A stretch of 64,000 nt of DNA from Gammaproteobacteria bacterium (GCA_028284675.1 JANQRI010000050.1:3217-67216); one strand, 5' to 3'; numbered from the stretch's first letter, positions 36,991 to 46,312 are shown. Notes: generated from the sequence alone by a model not told the origin. Numbers and translations are program-made.

Positions 36991-38235
36991 ATGAGAGTCG
37001 CCATTATCGGCACTGGCATTTCCGGGCTGGTTGTCGCCTATAAACTGCATAAAAAGCATTCCATTGATCTGTTCGAGGCCAACGACTATGTCGGCGGCCA
37101 CACCAATACGATAACAACAGAGTTGCTTGGACAACGCTACAGTGTGGATACCGGCTTTATCGTATTCAACAACTGGACTTATCCAAACTTTACAAAATTA
37201 CTCGAAGAATTACAGGTTAATAGTCAAAAGAGCAATATGGGGTTCTCGGTCAGCTCTGCACTGACAGGACTAGAGTATTGCGGGAGCTCCTTAAACGGGC
37301 TGTTTGCACAGCGACGTAACTTAGCTAACCCTAAGTTCTATCATTTTTTATTGGACATTGTGCGTTTTAACAAAAAATCTATACAGATTCTTAACCAAGA
37401 GCCCGGCAATCTCACTCTAGGGAACTATCTTCAATCACAAAACTACTCCAGAGAATTCATCAACAACTATATTATCCCGATGGGTGCGGCAATCTGGTCA
37501 ACTGATCCGGCGAATATGCTTGAATTCCCGGCACATACATTCGTTCGATTTTTCAAGAACCATGGCTTGCTTAATATAAAAACCAGGCCAACCTGGTACA
37601 CAATTACTGGCGGCTCAAAAAAATATGTGGATTCACTTACTAAACCATTTCTAAACAAAATCCACCTAAACTCGGCGATCAAACAGATTATCCGCCATCA
37701 AAACCATGTTGAGCTTTACACCGAACATAACGAAAGACACACTTATGATGCTGTGTTCATTGCAACTCATAGCGATCAGGCCCTTTCTATGCTATCGAAA
37801 CCTTCAACCGCAGAGAAAGAAATACTGGGGAGTATTCATTACCAGAAAAACGAAGCCGTATTACATACTGATGAGACGCTATTGCCTAAGCGGCGTACTG
37901 CCTGGGCAGCATGGAATTATCATATCCCCTCTGGGCACAATAACAATGTTGTAGTAACTTACAATATGAACATTTTGCAAAATATCAAAGCCCCCCGCCA
38001 ATTCTGTGTAACCTTGAACAACCGCTCCTCTATTAACCCGGATGCCATCATTAAAAGCATACAATATGAACATCCACTTTATAATGTCGCAACAATTAAC
38101 GCACAACAGCGCTGGCCTGAAATCAACGGGCAAAATAATACATACTATTGTGGTGCTTACTGGGGCTATGGTTTTCACGAAGACGGTGTAAATAGCGCAT
38201 TAAGGACATGCAAAACATTTGAAGACCAACAATGA
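36991..38235 (+). CDS. FAD-dependent amine-oxidase-like flavoprotein (COG2907 type)
   Basis: 414-residue flavoprotein with an N-terminal dinucleotide fold GTGISG (7-12), FEANDYVGGHTNT, and the C-terminal FAD-contacting region YYCGAYWGYGFHEDG. It belongs to the predicted NAD/FAD-binding proteins of the amine oxidase/phytoene desaturase superfamily that are usually encoded beside DUF1365 and Cfa genes. The reaction is not established here; a desaturation or oxidation of membrane acyl chains fits the context. It overlaps the DUF1365 gene by four bases (ATGA). Confidence 0.85.
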   Translation: MRVAIIGTGISGLVVAYKLHKKHSIDLFEANDYVGGHTNTITTELLGQRYSVDTGFIVFNNWTYPNFTKLLEELQVNSQKSNMGFSVSSALTGLEYCGSSLNGLFAQRRNLANPKFYHFLLDIVRFNKKSIQILNQEPGNLTLGNYLQSQNYSREFINNYIIPMGAAIWSTDPANMLEFPAHTFVRFFKNHGLLNIKTRPTWYTITGGSKKYVDSLTKPFLNKIHLNSAIKQIIRHQNHVELYTEHNERHTYDAVFIATHSDQALSMLSKPSTAEKEILGSIHYQKNEAVLHTDETLLPKRRTAWAAWNYHIPSGHNNNVVVTYNMNILQNIKAPRQFCVTLNNRSSINPDAIIKSIQYEHPLYNVATINAQQRWPEINGQNNTYYCGAYWGYGFHEDGVNSALRTCKTFEDQQ

Positions 38236-38999
38236 AAAGCTGCATCTACGAAGGACGAATAAGGCACCGGCGATTCTCACCTAAAACACACAAGTTCACT
38301 TATTCTTTGTACATGATGTACATGGATTTGGATGAACTTCCGGTAATTTTTAAGCATCGCTGGCTGTGGTCAATCAAGCGATTTTCGTTAGCCTGGTTCA
38401 GGCGTAAGGACCACCTTTATCAGCCAGCAACAGATCTTGTCACCGAACTAAAACAAATAGTCTTCGCGCATACGGGAAAAACCCCACAGGGCCCGATCAG
38501 GTTATTAACTCACTTACGCCATATGGGAGTTTGCTTTAACCCCTTGAGCCTGTTTTATTGCTTTGACAAAAGTGACGAAAACGTAGAATTTATTGTCGCA
38601 GAAGTCAATAATACGCCCTGGGGTGAACGCCACTGTTATGTGCTGCATGAAAACTTAAGTAAAGAATCAGCCTCAAAACTGCGCTTCCGGAACCGTAAAA
38701 AATTTCATGTTTCACCTTTTATTCACATGGATCTGGATTATCATTGGTATATGATAAAACCAAGCCAAAATCTTATAGCTCATATTGAAAATATCAGTAG
38801 CAATCGGAAAATTTTTGACGCCACCCTGACCCTGCAACGTCGTGAAATTAATAGCCCGAACCTGGCAAAAATGCTGCTCTTATACCCCCTGATTAGCTTT
38901 AAAGTTATTATTCTAATCTACTGTGAAGCACTGAGGCTTTGGTTAAAACGTATACCATTTTTACCTTATAAAAAAGACATGCAGCCAAACGGAAAATAA
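38232..38999 (+). CDS. DUF1365 family protein
   Basis: 255-residue member of DUF1365, seen in YEGRIRHRRFSPKTHKFTYSL (start), LLTHLRHMGVCFNPLSLFYCF, VAEVNNTPWGERHCYVL and HVSPFIHMDLDYHW. Several conserved His and aromatic residues suggest an enzymatic role, but none has been assigned that I can state with confidence. It is coupled to the flavoprotein gene (overlap) and to the methyltransferase gene (one base apart), so the three products likely act in one pathway. Confidence 0.88.
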   Translation: MKSCIYEGRIRHRRFSPKTHKFTYSLYMMYMDLDELPVIFKHRWLWSIKRFSLAWFRRKDHLYQPATDLVTELKQIVFAHTGKTPQGPIRLLTHLRHMGVCFNPLSLFYCFDKSDENVEFIVAEVNNTPWGERHCYVLHENLSKESASKLRFRNRKKFHVSPFIHMDLDYHWYMIKPSQNLIAHIENISSNRKIFDATLTLQRREINSPNLAKMLLLYPLISFKVIILIYCEALRLWLKRIPFLPYKKDMQPNGK

Positions 39000-39000
39000 A

Positions 39001-40284
39001 ATGAAAACAACAATAATTCCAGAAGAAGCGGATACTGAAACCAAAAAATCCGCCAATCCTTTGCATTTTATCGCACGAAAAATTGTTTTAAAAAGTTTGA
39101 GTGCAATACAGAACGGCAGAATCACACTGCATGAGGGAACAAACGTCCATCATTTCGGCAAATCTACGGAACACTGTTCTTTACAGGTGGATATTCGAAT
39201 ATTACATCCGGACGTATACATCGATGTAACCTGTGGAGGAACTATCGGTGCAGGAGAAGCCTATATCAAAGGCTTATGGAGCTGTAATAACCTGACACAC
39301 CTTATACGTATTTTTGTTATAAACCGCAACATGATGCTTAACATGGATAAGCGCTTGACCCGTCTCTCCATGCCATTCTGCAAATTACTCCACTGGTTAA
39401 ACCGTAACAGCAAAGCAGGCAGCAGCCGCAATATAAAAGCTCATTATGATATCGGAAATGATTTTTTTAGGCTGTTTCTGGATGAAACACTAATGTACTC
39501 CTCCGCGATATACCCGCATGAGCAGGCAACTCTTAAAGAAGCATCTGAGCATAAATTAACTATGGCATGTAAAAAACTTAACTTACAAGCCGATGATCAT
39601 TTGCTTGAAATCGGTACCGGCTGGGGCTCGCTGGCAATTCATGCTGCACGCGAATATGGATGCCAGGTCACAACCACTACCATTTCCGAACAACAATACA
39701 CTTTGGCAAAACAACGTGTGGCAGAGGCCGGGCTATCCGATCAGGTAACCGTAATTATGCAGGATTACCGGGACCTTCACGGGCAATACGACAAACTGGT
39801 TTCTATTGAAATGATAGAAGCTGTAGGCTATCAGCACTTCGATACTTTTTTTCGACAATGCAGTAAGCTTCTAAAACCAACCGGTTTAATGCTGCTGCAA
39901 ACCATTATTATTGCTGATGAGCTTTATGAAAATGCAAAAAAATCGGTCGACTTTATACAGCGCTATATTTTTCCAGGGGGCTGCTTACCCGCAATGCATA
40001 TTTTAACCAGTAGCGCCGCTAAAACAGGAGACCTTAGAATTCTACATGTTGATGAATTTGGTGAGCACTATGCAAGAACGCTCAGAGACTGGTATGAACA
40101 ATTTATGCAAAAACTGGCTCAAGTTAAAAAACTTGGCTACCCTGAAACGTTTGTCCGCATGTGGGAGTATTATTTGTGCTACTGTGAAGGAGGCTTTGTA
40201 GAACGCTCTTTGGGTGTAACCCAAATACTATTGGCCAAACCATTAAACCGTAGAGAACCGCTGCTTATAAATGCCACCCGTTAG
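39001..40284 (+). CDS. cfa: Cyclopropane-fatty-acid synthase-like methyltransferase
   Basis: SAM-dependent enzyme acting on cis double bonds of phospholipid acyl chains. The C-terminal domain holds IKAHYDIGNDFFRLFLDETLMYSSA, the SAM site LLEIGTGWGSLAIHAA (202-217), SIEMIEAVGYQHF and YCEGGFVERSLG. At 427 residues it is longer than E. coli Cfa (382), with the usual N-terminal lipid-binding region. Because it sits with DUF1365 and a flavoprotein, it could instead be a methylase that leaves a methyl-branched alkene, as in bacterial furan fatty acid synthesis; sequence alone does not separate these. Its stop overlaps that of cti by four bases. Confidence 0.88.
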   Translation: MKTTIIPEEADTETKKSANPLHFIARKIVLKSLSAIQNGRITLHEGTNVHHFGKSTEHCSLQVDIRILHPDVYIDVTCGGTIGAGEAYIKGLWSCNNLTHLIRIFVINRNMMLNMDKRLTRLSMPFCKLLHWLNRNSKAGSSRNIKAHYDIGNDFFRLFLDETLMYSSAIYPHEQATLKEASEHKLTMACKKLNLQADDHLLEIGTGWGSLAIHAAREYGCQVTTTTISEQQYTLAKQRVAEAGLSDQVTVIMQDYRDLHGQYDKLVSIEMIEAVGYQHFDTFFRQCSKLLKPTGLMLLQTIIIADELYENAKKSVDFIQRYIFPGGCLPAMHILTSSAAKTGDLRILHVDEFGEHYARTLRDWYEQFMQKLAQVKKLGYPETFVRMWEYYLCYCEGGFVERSLGVTQILLAKPLNRREPLLINATR

Positions 40285-42623
40285 CGATTCTCATAGCGAT
40301 TGTAATCAAACAAGCCGGGATTTAATTGAGAGGACCTGGCATTAGCTTCGTGAATGTGATCACTGTGTTCCCAAAACCTGGGGTCCATACGCCGAATCCC
40401 AAACTTTTGCATAAATGAGCTGTAATCAGATTCAGATTTCAAATTTCGAATACTTTCAATAAACAGATCTAATTCGGCAACATCAACCAAATAAAAAGCA
40501 TTCGGATACGCTCCCAAAAAGCCTTTGACCACTGTAACAGTGTCTTCATTAGGTAAACGCATTTTTTCCTGTTTGTGTATACTTGCAATATTACTATATG
40601 CACTGTTATTAATTAACGTAAAGTGCCTATCCTCCATATCAGGTTCACGTATCGTCAAAAAAGACAGCTGAGGCAAATAAGAAATATTGCGGCCTTTCAA
40701 GCTGGACAGTTCCATCAGAGGCTCAATAATATGCCCACTTACGCTATCAGATGAAATTTCATAACGAGTATCTAATATAGCATCGTACTTAGTCTTTAAC
40801 ATTTCAAGCAGCTCAGTGTAGTGAGCTCCTGTTTTAAAGGATAGACCTGTTTCCTGCGCGTAATAAGCTTTACTGCCATTTAAATAAGATTTAACCCGCT
40901 TGCTGGCATTCCGGTACCACCGATTCCGCACAACCTTCCTCGACGCACGTGGCAAAAAAGCCAAAAAATTAAATTCTCCTTCCATGCGCAAGAAGCTCAT
41001 ATAAAGCCGTGTATTTAACTGGTGGCCTATATTTCCGAAAACATCAAAACCTGCAACCAATAGGTAGTGCATACGTTCAAGCAAAGGATAATCAATCACT
41101 AAGACAGTTTGTGGCTTCTGTCCAACCAACCCCTTGATAACAGATGCAGAATCAAAATGACGAAAAACGGTCAGTGCTGCATTGGAGTTAACCCCGTCAC
41201 CATCCCATAAAAATTCCAGAGTCGGTGGCAAACGCTCATTGAATGTCTGATTCAAGTATTCACTTCTGGCTTTCAGGTATTTCGACTCCAGATACGAATA
41301 TTCCAGCCAACTGATCATATCCGCATTACTGGTTTTTTCCGCAGGCAAGCGCAAAATTTCCGCCACACTTTTCAAAAATACAGTATTGTAATTAACACCA
41401 CCTTCATCGGGTGTTATAAAGAACACCCAAAAGTGTTCATTTATCGCACTTAAAGCGAGATACCCCCGGCATACCGGGCTTTTAATAAAACCCATTATCG
41501 TAAATTGTGCCTCATCTAACATAAAACGATAACGAGACTTTGCCGGAAGCTGCATAAATGCTAAAAACGGATTAGTCGCAATTTCAGGTTCGTAAGAGGG
41601 AAGCTCTGATACAGAATACGGTATATCAAAAAACCATTCCTGTAATTTTCTCATACGCCCGTCATTCAGAGCATAAGGCATATGCGTTTTAATCAAAAGT
41701 GTCTCATTAACACGTTGAAAACGATAGTATACTCGTGCAACACCGGGGTCATCGTAAGGACGGCGCGTGGCAATCAGTTCTATCGGTTGCCCAGGGGGAG
41801 ATTTTGAGCGCACGAGCTTAAAATATTCACCAACAGGCAAATCGCTAAAATACAGATTGGCAATATACCAGTGCTCATAAATATAGCGGCTCACCAGACG
41901 TGACTTTAAATTATCTGCATTTAGGAACGCTTCCCATTTATCTATTTCTTTATTATATGGGTCAGAAAGCTCATCGGGTTCAGTATCAGGCGCGCCATTC
42001 AACAACCAAGTTGTAATCACTTCATATTCTGGGCCGGTGAGTGCAGGCAAGCCGAATGGCATTCCCCATTCTGGGGTTTTTTTCTCATAACGGTCGATTT
42101 CAGTAATTTTTGGACATACTTGTTTCCGGTCTATAGAAAAATCAAACAGCTCTGCCGGTAACACTTTATTACGAGGCCAGCTTTCATTTTGTTTAAGCGC
42201 AAGCAAGCGATACAGCACACTGTCCCCTATATTTGCACGGGGACCCGCTGCGTTTTCATTCAATACCGGATAAAAACCTTTGGCACGCCATTCTTCAGCG
42301 CTGTGCGCATCAACAAATAAACGTGTAGGATTCACTGCAGAAAGGCGTGAATGATGATAAACAGGCCTTTTACTGGCACCACGCAAAAGGCCCTCATAAG
42401 ATGCGAGATTCAATTGACATGGCGCCTCATAACAGCCGTGGCAAACCACGCAACGATTGTCAATAATCGGTTTTACATCCTCTTTATAATCCGGAACTGT
42501 AGGTGCAGCAGCCATAAGAGCCTCTCTGCCACCTATACTGGAAAAAGTTTTCTGTTTTTCAGAGGTATAGTAGAAACATGCAGCTCCAAATGCTATTAAT
42601 ATCCCTAAATAGCGCATTTTCAT
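40281..42623 (-). CDS. cti: Fatty acid cis/trans isomerase (Cti)
   Basis: Periplasmic haem protein that converts cis to trans unsaturated fatty acids in existing phospholipids, known from Pseudomonas and Vibrio as a rapid response to solvent and heat. The start at 42623 follows GGGTGA and gives 780 residues with a signal segment (MKMRYLGILIAFGAACFYY). The haem site CVVCH (Cys58, Cys61, His62) is near the N terminus, followed by family stretches such as APCQLNLASYEGLLRGASK, ADIHSAEEW-like sequence and GMPFGLPALTG. It converges on the Cfa-like gene with a four-base overlap. Confidence 0.93.
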   Translation of the reverse strand: MKMRYLGILIAFGAACFYYTSEKQKTFSSIGGREALMAAAPTVPDYKEDVKPIIDNRCVVCHGCYEAPCQLNLASYEGLLRGASKRPVYHHSRLSAVNPTRLFVDAHSAEEWRAKGFYPVLNENAAGPRANIGDSVLYRLLALKQNESWPRNKVLPAELFDFSIDRKQVCPKITEIDRYEKKTPEWGMPFGLPALTGPEYEVITTWLLNGAPDTEPDELSDPYNKEIDKWEAFLNADNLKSRLVSRYIYEHWYIANLYFSDLPVGEYFKLVRSKSPPGQPIELIATRRPYDDPGVARVYYRFQRVNETLLIKTHMPYALNDGRMRKLQEWFFDIPYSVSELPSYEPEIATNPFLAFMQLPAKSRYRFMLDEAQFTIMGFIKSPVCRGYLALSAINEHFWVFFITPDEGGVNYNTVFLKSVAEILRLPAEKTSNADMISWLEYSYLESKYLKARSEYLNQTFNERLPPTLEFLWDGDGVNSNAALTVFRHFDSASVIKGLVGQKPQTVLVIDYPLLERMHYLLVAGFDVFGNIGHQLNTRLYMSFLRMEGEFNFLAFLPRASRKVVRNRWYRNASKRVKSYLNGSKAYYAQETGLSFKTGAHYTELLEMLKTKYDAILDTRYEISSDSVSGHIIEPLMELSSLKGRNISYLPQLSFLTIREPDMEDRHFTLINNSAYSNIASIHKQEKMRLPNEDTVTVVKGFLGAYPNAFYLVDVAELDLFIESIRNLKSESDYSSFMQKFGIRRMDPRFWEHSDHIHEANARSSQLNPGLFDYNRYENR

Positions 42624-42876
42624 GTTTAAATCACCCACAATCGGCCCATGCAGCCACAAGACCGCCAATAAAGGTATCTGTTACGGTGTTGCTACAAGCC
42701 TGTTTTATTTTTTAATATAAAAACTTTCTTTATTTTTAAGCGGCTCGACAGATATATTTAGCCCAAACCCTCTGCCAAACTTTCGATGTCAGTAGTTTAA
42801 CTTATATTTTTCTGTTTCTACAACCTATAATTATTCTGAAGACCGAAGAAAACCGGGTTTTTTAACACCTGTTTTA

Positions 42877-43206
42877 TTAACCCACACTCCAGAGCAAACG
42901 AATTGCTGCGGCAATCGATAAAAAGCAAAATATCCACAATACGACCTGACCAGACGCGCCTTCGAATTTAAACCCCAGGCCTTCGAACTTAATTGGCCCC
43001 TCTGTGTGCCGCAGCCCGGTCACAATAAAAGCCGACAATAGCGCCGCCATCGGCAAACCAACGGTCGCTGCAAAGTGTTCTTTAATGATCTCTATAACCA
43101 ATTGAGGTGCAACATACTTAATCAAACCAATCAGCACCATACCGGCGATCAATGGCACGACTATCGCAACCAACCACGCTGCAACACGTTTGGGGTCAGC
43201 TTCCAC
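42877..43206 (-). CDS. Small hydrophobic membrane protein, unknown function
   Basis: 109 residues with three hydrophobic segments (about 10-32, 45-65 and 86-107). I do not recognise the family. The start is GTG at 43206, supported by AAGGA eight bases upstream. It follows the FetB-like gene on the same strand after 26 bases, so the two are probably co-transcribed. The soluble stretch between the second and third helices (GLRHTEGPIKFEGLGFKFEG) is rich in Gly and Phe. Confidence 0.7.
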   Translation of the reverse strand: MEADPKRVAAWLVAIVVPLIAGMVLIGLIKYVAPQLVIEIIKEHFAATVGLPMAALLSAFIVTGLRHTEGPIKFEGLGFKFEGASGQVVLWIFCFLSIAAAIRLLWSVG

Positions 43207-43232
43207 TTACGCCTTCCTTATTTCAATAATCA

Positions 43233-43955
43233 TCAAACCTTCTCTGCACTATAATCGGCTTTCACAAGCGATAGAAAACAAGCGGATGCCAGCCCGGATG
43301 CACCAAAAAGCATCGCCATTATCATAACCTGATACCGCACCGCAATCAGCGGGGAAACACCCGATAGAATCTGCCCCGTCATCATGCCAGGCAGGGAAAC
43401 CAGCCCTGCTGCAAACAAAGAATTCACGACCGGAATCATAGATGCCCGCAATGCTATCCCTCGTGCAGACGAATACGCTACGCCATTGGCACACTCAGAC
43501 TCCAACCTCTCAACAGCCAAAGCAATACTGTTCATCGCAGCTGCAAACGCCATACCTGCAAGTGGAATCATATGTGTCGGCAAATACCATGGCTGCAGCT
43601 GCAATACCAACTGCGTAATAAGCAGCAACGTGAAACCACTTCCAAACAATACTGCAAACACGGCTTTCTTATATAAAGACCGGCGCCGTTCCTGCAACAC
43701 AGTACGCAATGCAATCCAGCTGGATGCAATCACCATCACTGCCAGCACCCCAATCACAATGCAGGCACTATCGAGCTCAAAAATATATGCTAACAAATAA
43801 CCAATTAATAAAAGCTGCACCAGCATTCTACTAATCGCATACAAAGAGGTTTTGTAATTTAAAGACCACCTCTTTAAAACAATCAGCACAAACAATGCCG
43901 GTAAAAAAGACAGCCCCAAATTTACAAGAGATATTGTCTGAATCGAGTTTGTCAT
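43233..43955 (-). CDS. FetB-like ABC transporter permease (UPF0014), orphan
   Basis: 240-residue membrane protein with about seven helices, matching the FetB/YbbM (UPF0014) family, e.g. the SLNYKTSLYAISRMLVQLLLIG start and LVSLPGMMTGQILSG near the end. In E. coli FetB pairs with the ATPase FetA and is linked to iron export. No ATPase gene is adjacent here. Adjacent instead is the 109-residue membrane protein. Substrate is unknown. Confidence 0.82.
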   Translation of the reverse strand: MTNSIQTISLVNLGLSFLPALFVLIVLKRWSLNYKTSLYAISRMLVQLLLIGYLLAYIFELDSACIVIGVLAVMVIASSWIALRTVLQERRRSLYKKAVFAVLFGSGFTLLLITQLVLQLQPWYLPTHMIPLAGMAFAAAMNSIALAVERLESECANGVAYSSARGIALRASMIPVVNSLFAAGLVSLPGMMTGQILSGVSPLIAVRYQVMIMAMLFGASGLASACFLSLVKADYSAEKV

Positions 43956-44003
43956 ATCAGCTCAGAGCATACCCACGTTATTAACCATGCTTATTAAATG
44001 TAT

Positions 44004-44360
44004 TTATTTTTTCGCTTTTTTTCCTGGTTTTTTTGCTGCTGCTCTTAACGCAGCAGAATACGCGCTATTTGCCCAAAGCGCCATTTCCTCTACATTATCC
44101 ATAGCTTCCTCAGGTGCTTGATAATAAGACATTGACATCTCTTTGTCTTTTTTACGATACGTAAACGCTTCGAGCCCTTTGGAACGAAAATCATCGATAT
44201 TCTGATCATCTACTTTTAAATACAAAGTTCGGTCAGCAACCAACCCAAACATCAAACCATCGAGAAAAAAACCATAGCCACCAAACATGCGTTTACTTTG
44301 CACAGGGCCTATTGTTTGCAAGAGATCAAGAAGATATAGAATAAACTCTTTATCTTTCAT
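44004..44360 (-). CDS. TfoX N-terminal domain protein
   Basis: 118-residue protein consisting only of the TfoX N-terminal domain: VQSKRMFGGYGFFLDGLMFGLVADRTLYLKVD, then a Lys/Ala-rich tail (KKPGKKAKK). Full-length TfoX/Sxy, a competence regulator, also has a C-terminal domain that is absent here. Stand-alone domains are common and mostly uncharacterised. I start at the ATG at 44360; the codon before it is a TTG. No clear ribosome site. Confidence 0.85.
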   Translation of the reverse strand: MKDKEFILYLLDLLQTIGPVQSKRMFGGYGFFLDGLMFGLVADRTLYLKVDDQNIDDFRSKGLEAFTYRKKDKEMSMSYYQAPEEAMDNVEEMALWANSAYSAALRAAAKKPGKKAKK

Positions 44361-44459
44361 CAAAGAAAACTACCACGGAAAAAACTCGGTTTTTTTAAAA
44401 CCATAGCAACAAAAATTATTTAGAATACAATCTGGCTTCATAGCAGGAACCACACACTT

Positions 44460-45908
44460 CTACTCTACCGTGGAGACTGTTACCAGTTTGGCCTGCAATT
44501 CTTCTTTTTTCTTATGAAGCCAGGGGGCTTGTCTGAATGCGATTGCCTGATCATATTTTTCAATAGCTGCCCTGATATCTCCGTCACCAGCCAGCTTATC
44601 ACCCCAACGAGTCAATGACCGCGTATAATAAGTCAGCTTCTTCGCATAATAAGGACTTAAACTGCTGACCTTTTGATAGTGTTTTACCGCTTCAGGGTAA
44701 GAGCCGCTCCAATACATTTTCTCCGCAATATAGATATGCGCCTCGATAAACTCCGGATTCAAAGACAGCGCTTTGTTGATTTTTTCGAATGCCTGATCTT
44801 TTTTACCGGAACGGTCAAATGCAACCCCCCAACCAAAATAAATTCGGGGGTTATCAGGGTCCAATTCAATGGCTTTTTGAAAGTGTGCATTCGCACCTTC
44901 TTCATCACCACGCATTGCATGAACCAAACCCCAACCGTTATAGATCATACCGGCATTCGGATCTATTTTGACCGCCTGCTCAAATTTCGCATCGGCCTCA
45001 TCATGCTTACCCCGCCCGGCCAACGCCAATCCCCAGTTTGAATAAGCTAATGGAAATTCCGGATCAAGCAAAATTGCCTGCTGAAACTTCTCCTTAGCGC
45101 TGTCAGTTTTTCCCTCTTGTAAATGTATCAAACCCCATAAGTTATAAGCCCAGACATCATCCTCAACCGGCGGCTTTATCAAACACATTTGCAGCAGATT
45201 CTTGGCTCTTTCGGGATCCTTATTAACAAGGTAATAGGCCATCAGATATGGGTCAGTAGATTCAATCAGTTTTTCGGCCCCACGCCTCACCAGCGTGTTT
45301 ACTTCTTTAGCATATACGCTGAGACTTTGGCTATTAACCCCCTTTTGGGTCAGGCGTATGCGCAGCTGAAATAAATCACCATCGTGTGTAATTTCACCAC
45401 CGATTCGCTTTTCAGAAAAACCGAATAACGCCTGCACATAACCCAATAATGACTTGATCGATATGCCTGCACCGGGCACCTGAATATCGGCTTGCAGCCA
45501 GTCAGCTGCCAACACATGCCCCTCACGCTGCGACATAACTTCAGTATGAATCTTCAGCGCCTGATCAATCAGCCTGTGCGCAACAACCTCAGCCGTATAT
45601 CCGCGGCGCACAAGGTCTTGCGGCACCCGTATCGGCTCAATCATCACAATATCCTGCCACATTGCCTTGGCAGCACTGCCAATCAACACAAACACCAATA
45701 TCAGCAAAACAAAGGAAGTCGCAATAGAGCGGATATGCCCCAGTTTTTCAGCAAAATGCTTAAGCGTGAAAACAGGCTTGGGCTTGTCCGCGGCAGGCAC
45801 TTGCTCTGTATTTTCAGCCTGTGCGTCCTTAACCTCATGAGTATTATCGCCTTCAGCTGCCTGCAGACCTGTATTATCAGCATCAGGTGTTGACTGGTTA
45901 GCGTTCAT
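44460..45908 (-). CDS. Inner-membrane-anchored TPR protein
   Basis: 482 residues: an acidic, Gln/Ala-rich cytoplasmic N terminus (1-55), one membrane helix (about 62-84), an extracytoplasmic domain of unknown fold (about 90-215) and five to six tetratricopeptide repeats from about 240 onward (recurring patterns such as YNLWGLIHLQEGKTDSAKE, YSNWGLALAGRGKHDEADA and YNGWGLVHAMRGDEEGANA). TPRs mediate protein contacts, so it may be a periplasmic scaffold. No specific function is recognisable. The structured repeat element starts 66 bases upstream of its ATG. Confidence 0.8.
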   Translation of the reverse strand: MNANQSTPDADNTGLQAAEGDNTHEVKDAQAENTEQVPAADKPKPVFTLKHFAEKLGHIRSIATSFVLLILVFVLIGSAAKAMWQDIVMIEPIRVPQDLVRRGYTAEVVAHRLIDQALKIHTEVMSQREGHVLAADWLQADIQVPGAGISIKSLLGYVQALFGFSEKRIGGEITHDGDLFQLRIRLTQKGVNSQSLSVYAKEVNTLVRRGAEKLIESTDPYLMAYYLVNKDPERAKNLLQMCLIKPPVEDDVWAYNLWGLIHLQEGKTDSAKEKFQQAILLDPEFPLAYSNWGLALAGRGKHDEADAKFEQAVKIDPNAGMIYNGWGLVHAMRGDEEGANAHFQKAIELDPDNPRIYFGWGVAFDRSGKKDQAFEKINKALSLNPEFIEAHIYIAEKMYWSGSYPEAVKHYQKVSSLSPYYAKKLTYYTRSLTRWGDKLAGDGDIRAAIEKYDQAIAFRQAPWLHKKKEELQAKLVTVSTVE

Positions 45909-45974
45909 CTATACCCCGGGATTTAATATAGCGTTGATCCGGTGTCTTGAAAATCAGACTTTCATCATGATATC

Positions 45975-46294
45975 AGAACCTATCTCATAATATCCCGCGA
46001 GCCGCGTTACTGGCGCAAAGGTGGGTATGCTAGGCGCACTGTGCAGGACAGTACTCATTGTACGGCTAAGCAGGGCAACGACGCATACCCACCTTTGCGC
46101 CGTAACCCCTTATGGGACCGGGCGTTTTTGACGCAGAGCTTTGTTACTCCTCGCTCATTAACGCCAGGGATGGCGTGTATGCAGAAAATGCAGGAGCATT
46201 TTTCTGCGTACATTCAGTACACTACGTTCGTCGCGCCGCGTCCTGCGTCAAAAATCCCACGGTCGCGACCGTGGGATATTATGAGATAGGTTCT
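45975..46294. repeat. 320-bp structured element with 22-bp terminal inverted repeats (MITE-like)
   Basis: The ends, 45975-45996 and 46273-46294, are perfect inverted copies of 22 bases. Inside are further hairpins: a 19-bp perfect pair (46012-46030 with 46083-46101) extended by five more pairs across a one-base bulge, a hairpin at 46161-46176 (ACGCCA/TGGCGT), one at about 46178-46212, a 12-base pair TTTTTGACGCAG/CTGCGTCAAAAA, and a 22-base perfect palindrome at 46255-46276. It has no convincing ORF and no obvious target duplication. It sits between thyA and the TPR gene. Miniature transposon or regulatory RNA structure are the options. Confidence 0.7.
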
Positions 46295-46312
46295 AGTTTA
46301 GCCGTATTTTTC

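Noticed and set aside
42845..42866. AAAACCGGGTTTTTT sequence downstream of the 109-residue membrane protein gene
   Set aside because: Looks like part of a terminator, but no proper stem forms and the T-run is on the wrong strand for that gene.
45975..46294. CRISPR or tandem repeat interpretation of the structured element
   Set aside because: The repeats are inverted and nested, not direct with regular spacers.
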